Below, one piece after another: positions 37,650 to 47,553 of a DNA stretch of 64,000 nucleotides (its first letter is position 1; each line of letters opens with the position of its first letter). The notes beneath the pieces are model-generated. The model was not told where the DNA came from and did no database searches. It worked only from the letters and a program-made list of their open reading frames with translations. Position numbers and translations under genes: made by a program. The stretch is from assembly GCF_040729435.1 (NCBI RefSeq), contig NZ_CP160398.1, positions 2,480,001 through 2,544,000 of the forward strand, read 5' to 3'. Origin of the DNA: Pseudomonas sp. HOU2. GTDB taxonomy: Bacteria > Pseudomonadota > Gammaproteobacteria > Pseudomonadales > Pseudomonadaceae.

Positions 37650-38441
37650 TTAATAGTTGAAAGTCTTGACCAGCAGCAGATCACCGATCGCCCGCAGGGG
37701 CACGATGAATGTTTCGCGTTTTTCGTCGATCGTGTTTTCGTTGAGCACCAGCGTGATTTGCGAGGTGATGACCTCGTTCTGATTGCTGGCCTCCTCGAAG
37801 TTATAGCCGCCGTCGCCGAAGTTGCCCCAATAGTTGACGTAAACCAGATAAGTGCCATGCAGCGGCGCGGTCATGGTGAACATTTCCGGGCCGGGGCCGT
37901 CGACACCGTCCGGGTCCAGACCGCCGCCGTTGGTCAACGCCGTGTGGGCGAAGAACGCATGCTGGCCGTCGGGCGTAATGATGTGCAGATCGAGTTCGGC
38001 TTTGGGATCGTCCCAGCCGAGCACCACGCGGATCTTCGCCGGGGTGCGCAGGTTATTCGCTTCATAGAACTGCACACGCTTGAGCGACTGGCCCTCGGCG
38101 CTGCGCACTTCGACACTGTTGGAGCCGGCGCCGAACGCATAGGGCCGGGCGAACCGCCCGTCATCGTCGGTGTACAGATTCAATGGATTGCCGTTGACCG
38201 CCAGCGTATGCGGCCCGCGCTGATTGCCGATGGCCTTGAGCTGGCCCTGGATCATCGTGCGATTGCGCTGGATGCCGCGGTCGATCGGCGGCGTCGGATA
38301 AGCAACTTGCGGGTTTTCACTGCGATCAAGCAGACCGTTATAGCGCCAGCCGCCGGACGGTTCCGACAGCTCGGCAGTCGGGGCCGCCCGCAGCGCAGGC
38401 GCGCAGGCCAAGCCGATCAGCAGCCAAAGAAATGAACGCAT
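37650..38441 (-). CDS. DUF2135 exported protein (YfaP-like), proximal copy
   Basis: A 263-residue secreted protein (signal peptide ending ALRAAP). It shares the plan of the distal copy: GSNSVEVRSAEGQ, IRVVLGWDDPKAELDLHIITPDGQH, HGTYLVYVNYWG and an ETFIVPLRAIGDLLLVKTF end. It opens the operon, 38 bases before yfaA. The E. coli yfa cluster has only one yfaP, at the far end, so this is an extra copy. Confidence 0.87.
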   Translation of the reverse strand: MRSFLWLLIGLACAPALRAAPTAELSEPSGGWRYNGLLDRSENPQVAYPTPPIDRGIQRNRTMIQGQLKAIGNQRGPHTLAVNGNPLNLYTDDDGRFARPYAFGAGSNSVEVRSAEGQSLKRVQFYEANNLRTPAKIRVVLGWDDPKAELDLHIITPDGQHAFFAHTALTNGGGLDPDGVDGPGPEMFTMTAPLHGTYLVYVNYWGNFGDGGYNFEEASNQNEVITSQITLVLNENTIDEKRETFIVPLRAIGDLLLVKTFNY

Positions 38442-38634
38442 GTAATGCCTCCTGCCATGCCTGAACGAAACCTTGCACCCGATCCTCGGTACTTCACAGC
38501 GGTGGAAACTGCGTTTCGTCTGAAAGACCCCGTGACTAGCGGGTCGTAGAAGGCGCGAAGATTAGCGATTCGGCAGTTTTTTAACAATCGGATACATCTG
38601 GATTTGCGGCGAGAATCACGCAGGGGTGTTGGGC

Positions 38635-38681
38635 GTGAGCCGAATAGAAGCGTTATTCGGCTCACAAAATGAGCCGAATAA
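38635..38681. promoter_or_regulatory. three-arm alternating inverted repeat
   Basis: GTGAGCCGAATA (38635-38646), TATTCGGCTCAC (38654-38665) and TGAGCCGAATAA (38670-38681). The middle arm can pair perfectly over 12 bases with either neighbour, so two exclusive hairpins are possible. It lies in the 494-base divergent gap between the yfa operon and xseB. It does not match the three REP families. Confidence 0.6.
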
Positions 38682-38711
38682 GCTCCAACCTGTATGAATC
38701 ACCACAAATCC

Positions 38712-38843
38712 TGTGGCGAGGGAGCTTGCTCCCGCTGGACTGCGCAGCAGGCCCAAACCGGTCCATGCAATTTGCCTGAATAACTGCGGTGGCGGGTTCT
38801 GGGGTCGCTGCGCAACCCAGCGGGAGCAAGCTCCCTCGCCACA
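38712..38843. repeat. REP-type inverted pair, family B
   Basis: TGTGGCGAGGGAGCTTGCTC and complement, in the yfa-xseB gap. Apart from this, the three-arm repeat and the xseB promoter, I see nothing else in the gap. Confidence 0.9.
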
Positions 38844-38872
38844 GTAAAATGGAGTCGTCCGGGGAGGCTCAT

Positions 38873-38901
38873 TTGCCCATAAACCCCCTATCTGCTAGTG
38901 T
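38873..38901 (+). promoter_or_regulatory. candidate promoter of xseB
   Basis: TTGCCC (38873-38878), 17 bases, TAGTGT (38896-38901). It lies 35 bases before the xseB ATG. Confidence 0.45.
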
Positions 38902-38935
38902 CGCGCCGGTTTAACGTCAACCGGAAATCGCCGCC

Positions 38936-39178
38936 ATGGCCCGCAAAAAAGCTGCACTGGATTTCGAACAGTCCCTCGCCGACCTGCAAACACTGGTCGA
39001 GCGTCTGGAGAACGGTGAATTGTCGCTGGAAGACTCGCTGACCGCTTTCGAGCAGGGCATCGGTCTGACCCGTGACTGCCAGGCAGCGCTGGCCCAGGCC
39101 GAGCAGAAGGTGCAAGTGCTGCTGGAGCGCGATGGCGAACTCGCCGAGGAACCCTTCGACGCGGAACAGCCAGAATGA
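38936..39178 (+). CDS. xseB: exodeoxyribonuclease VII small subunit
   Basis: An 80-residue helical protein with the family core [34 protein letters not shown]. With XseA it degrades single-stranded DNA from both ends. The stop overlaps the ispA start in ATGA, the usual xseB-ispA-dxs operon. Confidence 0.96.
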   Translation: MARKKAALDFEQSLADLQTLVERLENGELSLEDSLTAFEQGIGLTRDCQAALAQAEQKVQVLLERDGELAEEPFDAEQPE

Positions 39179-40062
39179 TTGCAGCGTATTCGGCGACCAG
39201 CCAGGCGCGGGTCAATGCGGCACTGGAAATGCTCTTCAAGGCACCGCTGCCGGAGCTGTCGCGCCTGTATGAGGCGATGCACTACAGCGTGATGATCGGC
39301 GGCAAACGCGTGCGTCCGCTGCTGGCCTACGCCGCGTGCGAAGCGCTGGGCGGCAAGGCTGAGCAAGCCAACGGCGCGGCCTGCGCGGTGGAGCTGATCC
39401 ACGCCTATTCGCTGGTGCACGACGATTTGCCGGCGATGGACGACGACGATCTGCGTCGCGGCCAGCCCACCACCCACAAGAAATTCGACGAAGCCTGCGC
39501 GATTCTCGCCGGTGACGGCTTGCAGAGCCTGGCCTTCAGCGCCCTGCTCGACCCGCGTCTGAGCAACCTCGACGCTGACATCCGTCTGCAACAGGTCACG
39601 GCGCTGGCGCACGCGGCCGGCCCGGCAGGCATGGTCGGCGGTCAGGCCATCGACCTCGGCTCGGTCGGCCTGAAGCTGGATCAGCAAGCGCTGGAGCAAA
39701 TGCACCGGCACAAGACCGGCGCGTTGATCGAAGTCAGCGTCAAGCTCGGCGCCCTGGCCAGCGGCCGCGCCGAGCAGGATCAACTCAAAGCCCTGCAGAC
39801 TTATGCACAGGCCATCGGTCTGGCCTTCCAGGTGCAGGACGACATTCTCGACGTCGAAAGCGATACCGAAACCCTCGGTAAACGCCAGGGCGCCGACATC
39901 GCTCGCGACAAACCGACCTACCCGGCCCTGCTGGGGCTGGACGCGGCCAAGGTCTACGCTCTGGAACTGCGCGATCAGGCCCTGCACGCGCTGCGACCGT
40001 TTGACGCGGCAGCCGAGCCTTTGCGCGACCTGGCCCGGTATATCGTCGAGCGGCGCAACTGA
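39175..40062 (+). CDS. ispA: farnesyl diphosphate synthase
   Basis: A 295-residue prenyltransferase that joins isopentenyl diphosphate to dimethylallyl and geranyl diphosphate. Both aspartate-rich motifs are present: [15 protein letters not shown] (first Asp pair D83-D84) and [22 protein letters not shown] near the N-terminus binds diphosphate. Product feeds ubiquinone and undecaprenyl phosphate. Coupled to xseB; dxs follows after 91 bases. Confidence 0.96.
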   Translation: MIAAYSATSQARVNAALEMLFKAPLPELSRLYEAMHYSVMIGGKRVRPLLAYAACEALGGKAEQANGAACAVELIHAYSLVHDDLPAMDDDDLRRGQPTTHKKFDEACAILAGDGLQSLAFSALLDPRLSNLDADIRLQQVTALAHAAGPAGMVGGQAIDLGSVGLKLDQQALEQMHRHKTGALIEVSVKLGALASGRAEQDQLKALQTYAQAIGLAFQVQDDILDVESDTETLGKRQGADIARDKPTYPALLGLDAAKVYALELRDQALHALRPFDAAAEPLRDLARYIVERRN

Positions 40063-40153
40063 ACGCCAACCTGCCAAAAAAGACCAACGCGTGGGCAGGG
40101 GGCGATGCATCAGGTAAACTGCCGCATCTTTTATACCTATAACGATTCGCCTG

Positions 40154-42052
40154 ATGCCCACGACGTTTCATGAGATTCCCCGCAAGCGCCCGACCACGCC
40201 CCTGCTCGACCGCGCGAACACGCCGGACGGCCTGCGCCGGTTAGGCGAAGCCGAGCTGGAAACCCTGGCCGATGAGTTGCGCCTGGAATTGCTCTACACG
40301 GTCGGCCAGACCGGTGGGCATTTCGGTGCCGGACTGGGCGTCATCGAGCTGACCATCGCGTTGCATTACGTCTTCGACACCCCGGATGACCGGCTGGTGT
40401 GGGACGTCGGTCATCAGGCGTATCCGCACAAGATCCTCACCGGTCGTCGCCAGCGCATGGAAACCCTGCGCCAGAAGGACGGCATCGCCGCCTTCCCGCG
40501 TCGCGCCGAGAGCGAGTACGACACCTTTGGCGTCGGCCACTCCAGCACCTCGATCAGCGCCGCGCTGGGTATGGCGATTGCCGCCCGCCTGCAAGACAGC
40601 GATCGCAAGGCGATTGCGGTGATCGGCGACGGCGCGCTGACCGCCGGCATGGCCTTCGAGGCGCTGAATCACGCGCCGGAAGTCAACGCCAACATGCTGG
40701 TGATCCTCAACGACAACGACATGTCGATCTCGCGCAACGTCGGTGGCCTGTCCAATTATCTGGCGAAGATTCTTTCCAGCCGCACCTACGCGAGCATGCG
40801 CGAGGGCAGCAAGAAAGTCCTGTCGCGCCTGCCCGGCGCCTGGGAAATCGCCCGGCGCACCGAAGAATACGCCAAAGGCATGCTGGTCCCCGGCACCCTG
40901 TTCGAAGAGCTGGGCTGGAACTACATCGGCCCGATCGATGGCCACGACCTGCCGACCCTGATCGCCACCCTGCGCAACATGCGCGATCTGAAAGGCCCGC
41001 AGTTCCTGCACATCGTCACCAAGAAAGGCAAAGGCTTCGCCCCGGCGGAAGTCGACCCGATCGGTTACCACGCCATCACCAAACTCGAACCGCTCGACGC
41101 CCCGGCCGCCGCGCCGAAAAAGGCCAGCGGGCCGAAGTATTCGGCGGTGTTCGGCGAATGGCTGTGCGACATGGCGGCAGCTGACCCGCGCTTGGTGGGC
41201 ATTACCCCCGCGATGAAGGAAGGCTCGGACCTGGTGGCGTTCAGCGAACGCTTCCCGCTGCGCTACTTCGACGTGGCGATTGCCGAACAGCACGCGGTGA
41301 CGTTCGCCGCCGGCATGGCCTGCGAAGGCGCCAAACCGGTGGTGGCGATCTACTCGACGTTCCTGCAACGCGGCTACGACCAGTTGGTGCATGACGTGGC
41401 GGTGCAGAACCTCGACGTGCTGTTCGCCATCGACCGCGCCGGTCTGGTGGGCGAAGACGGCCCGACTCACGCCGGCAGCTTCGACCTCTCGTACCTGCGC
41501 TGCATTCCGGGCATGGTCATCATGACCCCGAGCGATGAAAACGAATTGCGCAAAATGCTCACCACCGGCCACCTGTACAACGGCCCGGCGGCGGTGCGCT
41601 ACCCGCGCGGCACCGGCCCGAATGCGACCATCGACAAGGATCTCGAGCCGATCGAAATCGGCAAGGGCATCATCCGTCGTCAGGGCGGCAAAGTCGCCCT
41701 GCTGGTGTTCGGCGTGCAACTGAGCGAAGCGCTGAAAGTCGCCGAGAAGCTGGATGCGACCGTGGTCGACATGCGCTTCGTCAAGCCGCTGGATGAAGCG
41801 CTGGTACGCGAGATCGCCGGTAGCCACGAGTTGCTGGTGACGATCGAAGAGAACGCGATCATGGGCGGCGCCGGTGGCGCGGTCAGCGAATTCCTGGCGC
41901 GGGAGAACATCCTCAAGTCGATGCTGCACCTGGGCTTGCCGGACATTTACGTCGAGCACGCCAAACCGGCGCAGATGCTGGCCGAGTGCGGGCTGGATGA
42001 AGCGGGAATCGAAGCGGCGGTGTGTGAGCGCCTGACTCTGCTTAACAAGTAA
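40154..42052 (+). CDS. dxs: 1-deoxy-D-xylulose-5-phosphate synthase
   Basis: A 632-residue thiamine diphosphate enzyme that condenses pyruvate with glyceraldehyde 3-phosphate, the first step of the non-mevalonate pathway. Seen: [17 protein letters not shown], the ThDP motif [16 protein letters not shown] with NDNDMSIS, and the transketolase-like [16 protein letters not shown]. Full length. It supplies the precursors used by ispA, and its product is also needed for thiamine and pyridoxal synthesis. Confidence 0.97.
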   Translation: MPTTFHEIPRKRPTTPLLDRANTPDGLRRLGEAELETLADELRLELLYTVGQTGGHFGAGLGVIELTIALHYVFDTPDDRLVWDVGHQAYPHKILTGRRQRMETLRQKDGIAAFPRRAESEYDTFGVGHSSTSISAALGMAIAARLQDSDRKAIAVIGDGALTAGMAFEALNHAPEVNANMLVILNDNDMSISRNVGGLSNYLAKILSSRTYASMREGSKKVLSRLPGAWEIARRTEEYAKGMLVPGTLFEELGWNYIGPIDGHDLPTLIATLRNMRDLKGPQFLHIVTKKGKGFAPAEVDPIGYHAITKLEPLDAPAAAPKKASGPKYSAVFGEWLCDMAAADPRLVGITPAMKEGSDLVAFSERFPLRYFDVAIAEQHAVTFAAGMACEGAKPVVAIYSTFLQRGYDQLVHDVAVQNLDVLFAIDRAGLVGEDGPTHAGSFDLSYLRCIPGMVIMTPSDENELRKMLTTGHLYNGPAAVRYPRGTGPNATIDKDLEPIEIGKGIIRRQGGKVALLVFGVQLSEALKVAEKLDATVVDMRFVKPLDEALVREIAGSHELLVTIEENAIMGGAGGAVSEFLARENILKSMLHLGLPDIYVEHAKPAQMLAECGLDEAGIEAAVCERLTLLNK

Positions 42053-42060
42053 TCACCATC

Positions 42061-42153
42061 CCTGTGGGAGCGGGCTTGCCCGCGATGAGGTCGGCACAGT
42101 CAACATTGATGTTGGATGTACCGACGCCATCGCGGGCAAGCCCGCTCCCACAG
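42061..42153. repeat. REP-type inverted pair, family C (GGGCTTGCCCGCGATG variant)
   Basis: CCTGTGGGAGCGGGCTTGCC and its complement enclose a short spacer with its own GTCGG / CCGAC arms. It occupies most of the dxs-btuB gap. Confidence 0.9.
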
Positions 42154-42206
42154 TGTTTTGTGTCGCTAGAAATTTTGTGCACACCAGAAATACCAACGGA
42201 ATACCG

Positions 42207-44093
42207 ATGAACCTCTCGCGCCTCGCCCTGCCCTTCCTCCTGCTGCCAGCCGCCAGCGCCCTCGCCGACACCTTCGAACGCGACGAAGCCCTGAAACTGC
42301 CCGACACGCTGATCAGCGCCAACCGTCAGGTCGAAGCGCGCAACGACAGCAGCGCCGCCAACACTGTATTCACCCGCGAAGACATCGACCGCCTGCAACC
42401 GGGCAGCGTTACCGATCTGCTGCAAAGGGTGCCGGGTGTGCAGGTGGCGCAGACCGGCGGGCGCGGCAGTCTGCCGGGGATCTACATTCGCGGCACGCAG
42501 TCGGCGCAGAGTCTGGTGCTGGTCGATGGCCAGCGCATCGGCAGTTCGACCTCCGGCGACAGCAACCTGCAGCACCTGAACATCGACCAGATTGAACGCG
42601 TCGAAGTGCTGCGCGGTTCGCGCTCGGTGATTTACGGCAGCGACGCGATTGGCGGGGTGATTCAGATCTTCACCCGGCGCGGTAACGAACAAGGCCTGCA
42701 ACCACGCCTGCATGTCGGTTTCGGCAGCAACCAGACCTGGGAACGCAGCTTCGGCCTTTCCGGCGGCGATGACAAAACCCGCTTCAACCTCGGCGCCAGC
42801 CTCGATGACACCGCCGGTATCGACCGTACCCACGAGTCGTACCCGAGCGACAGCGATCACGATGCCTATCGCAATAAATCCGTCAGTCTGAGCCTCAGCC
42901 ATGCGCTGACCGATGACATCGAAGTCGGCGCCAACCTGCTGGATAACCGCGGCAAAAGCGAGTTCGACAACCCGTTCGGCCGTTTCGACCCGACCACTTT
43001 CGATTCGGTGCAGCAACAGCCTTACAGCGACTTCAACGTCAGCAGTATCAGCAGCTACATGGATGCGCGGGTCAACGAAACCTGGAAAACCCGCGTCGAA
43101 CTCGGTCATACCGAGAACCGCGAAAAAACCTTCGACAAGCTCAGCGACGAACGCACGGTGTTCAACACTTATCGCGACTCGGTGAACTGGCAGAACGACC
43201 TGACTCTGGATGCGCGCAACAGCCTGATCCTCGGCGGCGACTGGTACGAAGACCGGGTCAACAGCAGCACCGCGTTCAACGAGGACAGCCGCTGGAACCG
43301 CGCCGCGTTCATCCAGCATCGTTATCAGGCCGACAGTTTCTCCACGGAACTGGGTCTGCGTCATGACGACAACCAGCAGTTCGGCAGCCAGAACACCTGG
43401 AGCGGCACTTTTACCCTGCCACTGAACCCCGACAACGATCTGTTGCTGAGCTACAGCGAAGGCTTCCGCGCGCCGACCTTCAACGACCTGTACTACCCGG
43501 ACTTCAGCAACCCGTATCTGAAGCCGGAAACCTCGAAAAGCTATGAGCTGCAATGGCGCAGTCAGTTGAGCGATAGCAGTCGGCTGGAGGCATCGATTTA
43601 CCGCACGGATCTGCAAGACGCGATTATCTTCGGCAGCAACTCACGCCCGGAGAACGTGGCTTCGGCGCGGATCAATGGCTTTGAAGCGGCGCTGAAGCAG
43701 GAACTGTTCGGCTGGCAAAGCAACCTTGGTGTGGCGATTATCGACCCGCGTGATCGCGAGACCGGGCACACCCTGGCCCGACGTGCGCGGCGTACAGTCA
43801 GTTGGGATCTGGATCGACAGTTTGATCGACTGGGCGTCGGCGCGAGCTGGCAGTTGGTCAGCAGCAGTTACGACGACCTGAACAATACCCAGCCGCTGGG
43901 TGGCTACGGCACGTTTGGACTGCGCAGCAGCTGGGCGCTGAACCGCGAGATCAAACTGGATCTGAAGGTCGATAACGTTTTCGACAAAGGCTACAGCCGG
44001 GCGAATTACAGCTATGACGGCAGCCAGTATGGCTATCGCGAGGAAGGTCGGGCCTGGATGTTTGGCGTCACCTGGACCCCGGAACTCAACTGA
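42207..44093 (+). CDS. btuB: TonB-dependent vitamin B12 receptor (BtuB type)
   Basis: A 628-residue outer membrane receptor. After a signal peptide (ALPFLLLPAASALA) comes a TonB box (LPDTLISANR, from residue 31), then a plug with GSVTDLLQRVPGVQV, IYIRGTQSAQSLVLVDGQR and EVLRGSRSVIYGSDAIGGVIQI, then a 22-strand-type barrel. The pattern and the converging btuF neighbour point to cobalamin uptake. No cobalamin riboswitch is visible in the short leader, which is mostly a REP pair. The ATG at 42207 gives the proper signal peptide. Confidence 0.9.
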   Translation: MNLSRLALPFLLLPAASALADTFERDEALKLPDTLISANRQVEARNDSSAANTVFTREDIDRLQPGSVTDLLQRVPGVQVAQTGGRGSLPGIYIRGTQSAQSLVLVDGQRIGSSTSGDSNLQHLNIDQIERVEVLRGSRSVIYGSDAIGGVIQIFTRRGNEQGLQPRLHVGFGSNQTWERSFGLSGGDDKTRFNLGASLDDTAGIDRTHESYPSDSDHDAYRNKSVSLSLSHALTDDIEVGANLLDNRGKSEFDNPFGRFDPTTFDSVQQQPYSDFNVSSISSYMDARVNETWKTRVELGHTENREKTFDKLSDERTVFNTYRDSVNWQNDLTLDARNSLILGGDWYEDRVNSSTAFNEDSRWNRAAFIQHRYQADSFSTELGLRHDDNQQFGSQNTWSGTFTLPLNPDNDLLLSYSEGFRAPTFNDLYYPDFSNPYLKPETSKSYELQWRSQLSDSSRLEASIYRTDLQDAIIFGSNSRPENVASARINGFEAALKQELFGWQSNLGVAIIDPRDRETGHTLARRARRTVSWDLDRQFDRLGVGASWQLVSSSYDDLNNTQPLGGYGTFGLRSSWALNREIKLDLKVDNVFDKGYSRANYSYDGSQYGYREEGRAWMFGVTWTPELN

Positions 44094-44099
44094 ACTCCC

Positions 44100-44202
44100 T
44101 GTAGGAGCTGCCGAAGGCTGCGATCTTTTGATCTTGATCCTCAGCGACTCCAAGCCAGCCGAAAGCAAGATCAAAAGATCGCAGCCTTCAGCAGCTCCTA
44201 CA
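44100..44202. repeat. REP-type inverted pair, family A
   Basis: A TGTAGGAGCTGCCGAAGGCT unit and its near-complement (one mismatch, TTCAG for TTCGG), separating converging btuB and btuF. Probably a shared transcription end. Confidence 0.9.
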
Positions 44203-44206
44203 GGGG

Positions 44207-45007
44207 TCAGCGGTGTGGCTGGATGAGTTGGCAGAGTTTGGCGGTGGCCTCGATCATTTGGCCGCTTGGGCGTTCCAGGCCTTTATCCGTGACCAACAGC
44301 AACTGCCCTCTCCTCACCGCATCAACCTGCGGCCAGGCTTTCCATGCATCGAGCTGAGCCTGCTCACCGGCCAGAATCACCTGTGGATCACGCTGCAACA
44401 CCGCTTCGATACTCACCTGTGGCGCCGGCAACCTCAGGTCGGCAAACACATTGCGCGCGCCACAGACTTCGAGCGCATCGCTGATGATCTGCCCGCCACC
44501 GACGGTGTACAACGGCTTGTCCCAGACCTGATAGAACACTGTCAGCGGCGTATCCCGGCGATAGCGCTGGCGCAGGTCATCGAGTTTTTTGCGCAAATCC
44601 GCCGCCAGTTTCACCCCGCGCTCAGGCCGATCGAGTCGTGCGGCGATGGCTTCGATCTGTGCAGAGAGTTGTTCGAGACTGCGCGGTTCAGCAACGAATG
44701 TCGGGATGTTCAGGCGTTTGAGCTGATCGCGTTGCGCCGGGCCAACACTGCCGGGCCACAACAGCAGCAAATCGGGCTTCAAACTGAGCAGGCGCTCCAT
44801 GTCCAACTGACCATAGCGCCCCACTGACGGGACATCCTTGAGCGCGGCTGGACGCTCGCCAGCATCGAGCACGCCCACCAGCAGATCGGCCGAATCAAGC
44901 TCAACAACGATTTCAGATAGGGAAGGCGCGAGGCTGATCACCCGCAGGGTCGCCAGCACCGGGCTGGCACAGGCCAGCAGCAGAACCGCCAGCCACAGAC
45001 GGCGCAT
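44207..45007 (-). CDS. btuF: periplasmic cobalamin-binding protein
   Basis: A 266-residue class III binding protein (signal peptide ending PVLAT). RVISLAPSLSEIVVELDSADLLVGV is the BtuF/FhuD start, with VPSVGRYGQLDMERLLSLKPDLLLLW in the N-lobe and DALEVCGARNVFADL in the C-lobe. It hands B12 to the BtuCD transporter, whose genes are not here. Start and the preceding stop share TGATG (45005-45009), so it is coupled to the upstream membrane protein. Confidence 0.92.
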   Translation of the reverse strand: MRRLWLAVLLLACASPVLATLRVISLAPSLSEIVVELDSADLLVGVLDAGERPAALKDVPSVGRYGQLDMERLLSLKPDLLLLWPGSVGPAQRDQLKRLNIPTFVAEPRSLEQLSAQIEAIAARLDRPERGVKLAADLRKKLDDLRQRYRRDTPLTVFYQVWDKPLYTVGGGQIISDALEVCGARNVFADLRLPAPQVSIEAVLQRDPQVILAGEQAQLDAWKAWPQVDAVRRGQLLLVTDKGLERPSGQMIEATAKLCQLIQPHR

Positions 45008-45426
45008 CAGCCGAGTTGACGCGGGATACGGTAGAGGTAGAACAGCACGGCCGTGGACAGCGCCAGCAGCATCAGCGGTACGGCCTCGAGGCCGACAAAC
45101 ACCGCCAGCGCTCCGATCCAGGCCGGCAATGATGCGGCGAGAAACGCAATCCGACGCTGGGCCGCAAGCGCGATCCAGGCCGCCGGTTCGGCAGGCGTAT
45201 CGAGGGCTTTCTGGGTGGCGATCAGGGCGTGTTTGTAGCCACCGAAAAACTTCAGGCTGACAAACATCGAGGCCACGCCGGCAATGAACATCGGCATGGT
45301 CAGTACCGGCAGAAACGCTTCATATTGGCCGAACAGTGCGTTGAGCACGAACAGCGGCAGCAGCGCCAACGCCAGATACTTCCACCAGTCGACCGCCAGA
45401 CGGCGGCGCACCTGACCGCGAGTCAC
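45007..45426 (-). CDS. small membrane protein of unknown function
   Basis: A 139-residue protein with about four hydrophobic segments ([75 protein letters not shown]). No family recognised. It starts at a GTG that overlaps the ribA stop (GTGA), and its stop overlaps btuF, so ribA, this gene and btuF form one transcript. The context suggests a role near cofactor uptake, but that is only positional. Confidence 0.75.
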   Translation of the reverse strand: MTRGQVRRRLAVDWWKYLALALLPLFVLNALFGQYEAFLPVLTMPMFIAGVASMFVSLKFFGGYKHALIATQKALDTPAEPAAWIALAAQRRIAFLAASLPAWIGALAVFVGLEAVPLMLLALSTAVLFYLYRIPRQLG

Positions 45427-46040
45427 GCGCGGTCGACCTCGCCCTGATGCTCGTTACCCATCATGTGGTCGAGCTTGCTGGCCTTGGTCGCCAGGTACAG
45501 TTTGTTGTGCGGGTTGTGGCCGGTGTGCAGCGGCACGCGCTCGGCGACGACGATGTTCATGTCGGTCAGGGCTTTGACCTTGCGCGGGTTGTTGGTCATC
45601 AGACGCAGCGACTTCACACCCAGATGCTCGAGCATCGGCAGGCACATGGCGTAGTCACGCTGGTCGGCGGCAAAGCCCAGACGCTCGTTGGCTTCAACGG
45701 TGTCGGCGCCGCCGTCCTGCAACTCGTAGGCACGGATCTTGTTCAGCAGACCGATGCCGCGACCTTCCTGGCGCAGGTAGAGCAGCACGCCACGGCCTTC
45801 ACGGGCGATGGCCTTGAGCGCCGCTTCCAGTTGCGAGCCGCAGTCGCAGCGCTGACTGAACAGGGCGTCACCGGTCAGACACTCGGAGTGCAACCGGCCG
45901 AGGACCGGCGCACCGTCATCAATTTCACCGAGGCTCAGCACGACGTGCTCGCGGCCGGTGGCTTCATCGAGAAAACCGTGCATGGTGAATTGCGCAAAAG
46001 GCGTTGGCAGCTTGGAAGCGGCGACAAAAACGACAGGCAC
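45423..46040 (-). CDS. ribA: GTP cyclohydrolase II
   Basis: A 205-residue enzyme that opens GTP to start riboflavin synthesis. Zinc ligands C54, C65 and C67 sit in [19 protein letters not shown], at the same numbers as in E. coli RibA. Catalytic segments [14 protein letters not shown] and NNPRKVKAL follow. This is the only intact GTP cyclohydrolase II in the window. Confidence 0.97.
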   Translation of the reverse strand: MPVVFVAASKLPTPFAQFTMHGFLDEATGREHVVLSLGEIDDGAPVLGRLHSECLTGDALFSQRCDCGSQLEAALKAIAREGRGVLLYLRQEGRGIGLLNKIRAYELQDGGADTVEANERLGFAADQRDYAMCLPMLEHLGVKSLRLMTNNPRKVKALTDMNIVVAERVPLHTGHNPHNKLYLATKASKLDHMMGNEHQGEVDRA

Positions 46041-46176
46041 CGGTGTGCTCCTGATCTAAAAAGTCTGAAGATTCGCAGGCCGGCATTGTAACAGCAGGTT
46101 CCTGCAGACGCTTAGGCTGAATTGTCGGGCATAACGATCAAAAAGTTTGATAACTCCTCGCACAACAGCGGTCCCC

Positions 46177-46268
46177 GTAGGAGCTGTCGAGTGAAACGAG
46201 GCTGCGATCTGTTGATCCGTTTTTTCAAGATCAAGATCAAAAGATCGCAGCGTGCCGCAGCTCCTACA
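46177..46268. repeat. REP-type pair, family A, degenerate
   Basis: The left arm is altered (GTAGGAGCTGTCGAGTGAAA) while the right arm stays close to consensus (CAGCTCCTACAGG). It appears to be an ageing copy. Confidence 0.75.
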
Positions 46269-46277
46269 GGGGGCGCG

Positions 46278-47015
46278 TCAGTTCGGCTCGAATGGATACG
46301 GTTGCTGCCACTGCTCGAAAATCGGCTTCAGCTCGCCGCTCTTCACCAACTGCTCCATGCGCCGGTCGAACAGCGCCATCAGCGTGCGCGCTTGCGGTGT
46401 GTTGGCGAAGCACAGGTACAGCGGCAATTCGGCGATGTGGGTCTTGCGAAACTGCGTCGGATCCTTGGCCCGGCCGACCACGTAATCGATTTCGGTTTGC
46501 GCATCGATGTAATAGTCAGCGCGATTATGGGTGAGCATCGACAGGATCCCGGTACGTCGCACGACCTCATTGTAGTTGCGCACATTGGGCAAATAATCCT
46601 GATAGTCGTAACCGCGCACCCAGGCCAGACGATAGCTGCCGAGGGTTTCCGGGGTCGGTGACGGGTTGCTCGCCAGGCCCAGGGCATAGATGTGGTCGGT
46701 GTCGAAGTTCCAGCGCGGGTATAGCAGTTCGCTGGCCTCGTTTTTATACGAACCGACGCAGGCATCGACTTCGCCGCGCTCGGCCAGGCCCACGGAGCGC
46801 ATGTAAGGCTCGGTGCGAATGTCGAGTTTCACCCCGGCCGGCTCGAACACCTTGCGCAGCACGTCCCAGCCCAGGCCATGGCCGTCGGCGGCGGTGTAGT
46901 CTTCCCAGTCTTCGCTGGCCAGATGGATGACCGCGGGCGTCGACGCAACTTCCTGCGCACTGGCGACAGTGCCCAGCAGGGTCAGAAACACCAGCGCCAG
47001 CCAGCGTCGAGCCAT
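46278..47015 (-). CDS. periplasmic substrate-binding protein (SBP_bac_3-like)
   Basis: A 245-residue exported protein (signal peptide ending ASAQE) with the fold of family 3 solute-binding proteins: WEDYTAADGHGLGWDVLRKVFEPAG at the start and an ERGEVDACVGSYKNEAS loop. There is no transporter gene next to it; orphans of this type are common in Pseudomonas and the ligand is unknown. The ATG at 47015 has GAGGAG upstream; a GTG five codons earlier is rejected. Confidence 0.85.
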   Translation of the reverse strand: MARRWLALVFLTLLGTVASAQEVASTPAVIHLASEDWEDYTAADGHGLGWDVLRKVFEPAGVKLDIRTEPYMRSVGLAERGEVDACVGSYKNEASELLYPRWNFDTDHIYALGLASNPSPTPETLGSYRLAWVRGYDYQDYLPNVRNYNEVVRRTGILSMLTHNRADYYIDAQTEIDYVVGRAKDPTQFRKTHIAELPLYLCFANTPQARTLMALFDRRMEQLVKSGELKPIFEQWQQPYPFEPN

Positions 47016-47049
47016 CCTTAGTCTCCTCACTTAACCCTGACGATCCGGG

Positions 47050-47553
47050 TCAGGCGAAAATCCACACCAGCCCCTGCATCGCCAGCCAGGCGAACACACC
47101 GGCCAGCACGTCGTCGAGCATGATGCCGACGCCACCGTGGACATGCCGGTCAATCCAGCGGATCGGCCACGGCTTGAGAATGTCGAAGAAGCGGAACACC
47201 AAAAACCCCGCGAGCAACCAGTACCAGCCTTCCGGCACCAGCCACAGGGTGATCCACATCCCGACCATTTCGTCCCAGACGATGCCTTCGTGGTCGTGCA
47301 CCCGAAGATCGTCGGCGACCTTGCCGCACAGCCAGAAGCCGAACAGCATGGTGATTCCGAGCATCAGCCAGTAACCCCAGTCGGGCAACATCTGCCACAA
47401 CGGGATAAAGGGTAGCGCAACTAACGAACCCCACGTGCCCGGCGCTTTCGGCAAGGTGCCGGAACCGAAGCCGAACGCGAGGAAATGCCAGGGATTGCGC
47501 CAGACCGACGGCGGAACGAATTCGGCCGGAACCTGTTTCGGGTGATCTGTCAC
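47050..47553 (-). CDS. pgpA: phosphatidylglycerophosphatase A
   Basis: A 167-residue membrane phosphatase that makes phosphatidylglycerol. Signatures are GFGSGTLPKAPGTWGSL near the N-terminus, HDHEGIVWDEMVGMW and the C-terminal GGVGIMLDDVLAG. It starts at a GTG (47553) with CAGGAGA in front, overlapping the thiL stop (GTGA). The longer frame reaching into thiL is not real. Confidence 0.95.
   Translation of the reverse strand: MTDHPKQVPAEFVPPSVWRNPWHFLAFGFGSGTLPKAPGTWGSLVALPFIPLWQMLPDWGYWLMLGITMLFGFWLCGKVADDLRVHDHEGIVWDEMVGMWITLWLVPEGWYWLLAGFLVFRFFDILKPWPIRWIDRHVHGGVGIMLDDVLAGVFAWLAMQGLVWIFA

Noticed and set aside
40241..41959. A 572-codon frame on the minus strand
   Set aside because: It is antisense to dxs, whose motifs are complete.
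42053..42206. Cobalamin riboswitch before btuB
   Set aside because: The leader is only 154 bases, is mostly a REP pair, and lacks a recognisable B12-box.
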